Source: Acidimicrobiales bacterium
GTDB lineage: Bacteria; Actinomycetota; Acidimicrobiia; Acidimicrobiales; Iamiaceae
DNA length: 32,256 bases
Direction: 5' to 3'
NCBI GenBank assembly: GCA_012513855.1
Contig: JAAZBK010000509.1
Span: 1-32,256 of the forward strand
Each line of letters begins with the position of its first letter. Position 1 is the stretch's first letter. This document shows, piece by piece, positions 28,850 through 32,256 of the stretch. The notes under the pieces were generated by a model, which was not told where the DNA came from, did no database searches, and saw only the letters and a program-made list of their open reading frames with translations. Both the position numbers and the translations under genes were made by a program.

Positions 28850-29224
28850 TCAGCCCTCGATGAGCTTGCGGTAGGCGTCGGCGTCGAGCAGGGACCCGCC
28901 CGAGTCGTCGGTCTCGATAACGAAGATCCAGCCGTCGCCGTAGGGATCCGAGTTGAGGAGCTCGGGGGTGCCGTCGAGTGCTTCGTTCACCTCGACGATG
29001 CGTCCTGCCACCGGGGCGTAGATGTCGGACACCGACTTGGTGGACTCGACCTCGCTGATCGAAGCCCCGGCCTCGACGTCGGCCCCGACCTCGGGTACCT
29101 GGACGAACACGACGTCGCCCAGCGCGTCCTGGGCGTAGTCGGTGATGCCGACGCGGAGCCGACCGTCCTCGGCTCGGATCCATTCGTGGTCGGCGGAGTA
29201 CCGAAGATCGTCAGGGATGTCCAT
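28850..29224 (-). CDS. gcvH: glycine cleavage system H-protein
   Basis: LRYSADHEWIRAEDGRLRVGITDYAQDALGDVVFVQVPEVGADVEAGASISEVESTKSVSDIYAPVAGRIVEVNEAL with lipoyl-Lys motif ESTKS. Confidence 0.96.
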   Translation of the reverse strand: MDIPDDLRYSADHEWIRAEDGRLRVGITDYAQDALGDVVFVQVPEVGADVEAGASISEVESTKSVSDIYAPVAGRIVEVNEALDGTPELLNSDPYGDGWIFVIETDDSGGSLLDADAYRKLIEG

Positions 29225-29285
29225 GGACGGCGAGGCTATCCCACGCGGCCGTGGCGGCGGATCCGTGTGCGGAGGACCCGAGCCA

Positions 29286-31772
29286 TCAGCGCAGCGTCTG
29301 GCGGATGCGGCGGACGTACTCCTCGGCCAGCGCCCTGGCCCCGGCCATATCGCTGCTCTCGGCCCAGATGTGGGTGACCGGTTCCTCCGGGTCGGGCAGG
29401 GCGAGGACCCAGCCGTTCTCGTGGAACACCTTGACGCCGTCGATGAGCTCCAGGCGCCGGTCCTTGCTCAGCTCCACGAGCGTGCGCATCACGAGCCCCT
29501 TCTGCTCCCACGGGGTGACGACCTGCTCACGGGCGATGAACGTGCGGGGCAGGGACTCGGTGACCGCCGACAGGGTCGTGGTCTCCTTGGCGAGGAGCTC
29601 CAGCAGCTTGAGCAAGGCCGCACCGGCGTCGAACGCCGGGAGGAAGCCGGGAAGGATGAAGCCGCCGTCGCCGCTCGCCGCGAAGCCGACGCCCGGCTCG
29701 ATGGCCGCTGCCATGAGGGCCCCAGTGGAGGTCTTGGTGCGCTGTATGCCCACCCCGTGGGGCTCGACCAGCGACTCGACCTGGGAGGTGACGTTGACCG
29801 GCAGCGCGATGCGGTCGCCGAGCAGGTGACCGGCCACGAGGCTGACGTAGGCCAGGCGGGCCTCGTCGTCGGTGAGTACGCGCCCGGTGTCGTCGACGAG
29901 GGTGAGGTGCTCGCCGTCGGCGTCGATCACCACGCCGAGGTTGGCGCCCGACGCCTGGACGAGGCGCGACACGTTGGCCACGGCTTCCTGGCGGTCCATC
30001 TGGATTCGCTGGCGGGTGGACGCGAACGGGTTGACGCCCAGCACGTCGGCGCCGACCTTGGCGAGCACGCTCGGCATCACGAACGCCGTGGTGCCGTAGC
30101 TGTAGTCGACCACCAGCTTGAACTGGGCGTCGCGAACCGCCGGCAGGTCGACCGTCGACCCGAGGGCCTCGGTGTAGTGCTCGAGGGCACGCGACGGGAA
30201 CGAGATGTCGCCGATCTCACCGGCCAGCACCCGGCGGAAGTCCTCCCGGTTGAGGAGCCGCTCGACCTTGCGCTGGGCGCCTTCGGTGATGTCGATGCCC
30301 TTGTCGTCGAAGAAGCGGATCACGACCGACTGGGAGTCGCCCTCCACCAGGCGGATGGTCACCCCCGCGCTGATCTGGGGCGACCGGGCCAGGTACCGGG
30401 TGACCGGGACGCTCGCCGTCTCGAGGTCGGTGACGTTGATCCCGCCCGCGTTCAGGCCCGAGATGAACGCCCGCTTCAGCATGCGCGCCGCCCGCGACGA
30501 ATCACGCGAGATGGCCACGGTGGAGTCCTTCCGCAAGGTGGTGGCGAAGGCCATGGCCACCCGCGCTGCAAGCTCCGGGCTGATGTCGACGTTGGCCAGG
30601 CCCGACACGCCCACGCGGCCGAACAGGCTGCGTGCCCCCTTGGACTCCCAGACGATCGACGCGTTGACCACCGCGCCCGCCTCCACCGTCTTGAACGGGT
30701 ACACCTTCACGCCCTGGGCGATGTGGGCGTCCTCCCCGATGAAGCACTCGTCGCCCACCACCGAGCCGTCCTCGCACCGGGCGCCACGCCGCAGGTCGGA
30801 CGAGCGACCCACGACCGTGCCCCGCAGGTGCACGCCCTCGGCCAGGTAGGCGTTGTCGTGGACCACGCTGCGCTGGAGGTCGGCGTCGCCTCGCACGCGC
30901 ACGTTGCGGCCCAGGACCGTGTAGTCGCGGATCCTGGCTCCGGCCTCGATGCGGCAGTTCTCACCGACGATGGCGAAGCCGTCGATGGTGGCGTCGGGGT
31001 GGATGTCGGCCCCCTCCCCCAGCCATACGCCCCGGCCGAGCTCGAAGCCGGGAACGTCGACCCGGACCCGGCCGTCCATCACGTCCTTGTGGGCCGAGAC
31101 GTAGGCCTCCAGCGTGCCGACGTCCTCCCAGTACCCGGTGGCCACCGCACCGAAGACCCGCTTGCCGTCGGCCATCAGCGCGGGGAACACCTCGCTGGAG
31201 AAGTCGACCGACCGGTCGGGCTCGATGTAGTCGAAGATCTCCGGTTCTAGGACGAAGATGCCGGTGTTGATGGTGTCGCTGAAGACCTCGCCCCAGGTGG
31301 GCTTCTCCAGGAAGCGTTCGATGGAGCCGTCGGGCCGGGTGATCACGATCCCGAACTCCAGCGGGTTCTCCACCGACACCAGGCCGATGGTGGCCACGGC
31401 GTCGTTGGCCTCGTGGACCTTGATGATCTCGTCGAGGTCTATGTCGGTGAGGACGTCGCCCGATATCACCAGGAAGCGCTCGTCGAGCTCGCTCATTGCG
31501 TTGCGGACCGATCCCGCCGTGCCGAGGGGCTGGTCCTCGGTGGCGTAGACCATCCGCACGCCGAACTCCGACCCGTCACCGAAGTAGGTGCGGATCTGGT
31601 TCGCCAGGTACGCCACCGTCACCACGATCTCGTCGATGTCGTGGCGCTTCAACAGATCGATGATGTGCTCCATCATCGGTCGGTTGGCCAGGGGAAGCAT
31701 CGGCTTCGGGCAGTTCGAGGTGAGGGGGCGAAGCCGCGTGCCTTCGCCGCCGGCCATGATCACAGCCTTCAT
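29286..31772 (-). CDS. mannose-1-phosphate guanylyltransferase with LbH repeats and a degenerate phosphomannomutase-like C-terminal domain
   Basis: MKAVIMAGGEGTRLRPLTSNCPKPMLPLANRPMMEHIIDLL; hexapeptide-repeat centre; PMM-like C-terminus. Confidence 0.87.
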   Translation of the reverse strand: MKAVIMAGGEGTRLRPLTSNCPKPMLPLANRPMMEHIIDLLKRHDIDEIVVTVAYLANQIRTYFGDGSEFGVRMVYATEDQPLGTAGSVRNAMSELDERFLVISGDVLTDIDLDEIIKVHEANDAVATIGLVSVENPLEFGIVITRPDGSIERFLEKPTWGEVFSDTINTGIFVLEPEIFDYIEPDRSVDFSSEVFPALMADGKRVFGAVATGYWEDVGTLEAYVSAHKDVMDGRVRVDVPGFELGRGVWLGEGADIHPDATIDGFAIVGENCRIEAGARIRDYTVLGRNVRVRGDADLQRSVVHDNAYLAEGVHLRGTVVGRSSDLRRGARCEDGSVVGDECFIGEDAHIAQGVKVYPFKTVEAGAVVNASIVWESKGARSLFGRVGVSGLANVDISPELAARVAMAFATTLRKDSTVAISRDSSRAARMLKRAFISGLNAGGINVTDLETASVPVTRYLARSPQISAGVTIRLVEGDSQSVVIRFFDDKGIDITEGAQRKVERLLNREDFRRVLAGEIGDISFPSRALEHYTEALGSTVDLPAVRDAQFKLVVDYSYGTTAFVMPSVLAKVGADVLGVNPFASTRQRIQMDRQEAVANVSRLVQASGANLGVVIDADGEHLTLVDDTGRVLTDDEARLAYVSLVAGHLLGDRIALPVNVTSQVESLVEPHGVGIQRTKTSTGALMAAAIEPGVGFAASGDGGFILPGFLPAFDAGAALLKLLELLAKETTTLSAVTESLPRTFIAREQVVTPWEQKGLVMRTLVELSKDRRLELIDGVKVFHENGWVLALPDPEEPVTHIWAESSDMAGARALAEEYVRRIRQTLR

Positions 31773-31796
31773 ATCCCTGCAACCTACCCCCGTGGA

Positions 31797-32255
31797 TCAG
31801 GCTGCAGTCCGGGCCCGCGCCGCGCGACCTTCCCGCAGAGCGTTCACCGCCATCGGCGCGTACATCGCCCACGCGACGTAGCTGAAGATGATCCCCGGGA
31901 TGCCGGTGACCCACGCCAACCACCCGGCCAGCTCATGCCAGCCGAGCGTGGAGTGCGATGCGAGGAACAGCGGGAAGGCCATCATCAACCCGAACGTCCC
32001 GGCCTTGCCGTACCAGGTGACGTCGATGCGCCGGGCGCCGAAGATCGCGATCACCACGGTGGTGAGCCCCACCACGACCTCGCGCACCAGCACGGCCACC
32101 GCGAACCACACCGGCACCGATCCGTCGATCAGGATTCCACCGACGCCAACGAAGAAGAGCAACCGATCGGCCACCGGATCGAGGATCTTCCCGAGCTCGG
32201 AGACCTGGTTCCAGTGGCGGGCGATGTAGCCGTCGATCCAGTCGGTGGTGCCCAG
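31797..32255 (-). CDS. pgsA: CDP-alcohol phosphatidyltransferase (partial, 5' end outside window)
   Basis: [23 protein letters not shown] matches the CDP-OH-P motif DGxxAR(x8)GxxxDxxxD; the frame stays open to the window edge. Substrate not determined. Confidence 0.85.
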   Translation of the reverse strand: MGTTDWIDGYIARHWNQVSELGKILDPVADRLLFFVGVGGILIDGSVPVWFAVAVLVREVVVGLTTVVIAIFGARRIDVTWYGKAGTFGLMMAFPLFLASHSTLGWHELAGWLAWVTGIPGIIFSYVAWAMYAPMAVNALREGRAARARTAA

Positions 32256-32256
32256 G

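Noticed and set aside
29142-31250. 702-aa plus-strand ORF antisense to the GDP-mannose pyrophosphorylase fusion
   Set aside because: Antisense shadow of a well-supported gene; repetitive His/Asp/Gly-rich translation.

Overview
High-GC chromosomal window whose gene order and protein content look actinobacterial (possibly Acidimicrobiia-like; this is inference). I see no rRNA, tRNA, CRISPR array, transposase, integrase or phage module. It is mostly core metabolism. Order: korA(partial)-korB; a glycerophosphodiester phosphodiesterase; a tatA/B-tatC-helY-like helicase block with a short DagK-like protein; an MDR-type dehydrogenase; an M20 hydrolase; a tandem ThyX-like protein; an acidic zinc-ribbon protein (DUF4193-like); GNAT and Nudix proteins; an enoyl-CoA hydratase; an RG/RD-rich protein; a short UvrA paralog; a zinc-finger protein; and a DG-repeat lipoprotein. 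Next come a tandem glycine riboswitch with gcvP and a DUF11-like lipoprotein. The last block is a minus-strand gcvT / nuclease-like / merR / BFN / HPRT-like / ftsR / garA / gcvH cluster, then a GDP-mannose-pyrophosphorylase fusion and a partial pgsA. I found no convincing large undescribed system. The best second-look items are: (1) a predicted mutually exclusive helix linking glycine aptamer P1 to sequestration of the gcvP GTG start; (2) two genes with no ATG/GTG/TTG start upstream of conserved N-terminal sequence (the helicase, and the nuclease-like ORF that follows MerR in frame after one TGA); (3) a tandem ThyX-like protein whose two halves keep complementary parts of the ThyX motif; (4) a GarA with a zinc ribbon in place of the phospho-switch segment; (5) an HPRT-like protein with an altered PRPP loop; (6) a perfect 20-bp palindrome at the start of a zinc-finger gene and a 47-bp quasi-palindrome after the UvrA paralog. 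All family calls are from reading motifs; no database search was run.
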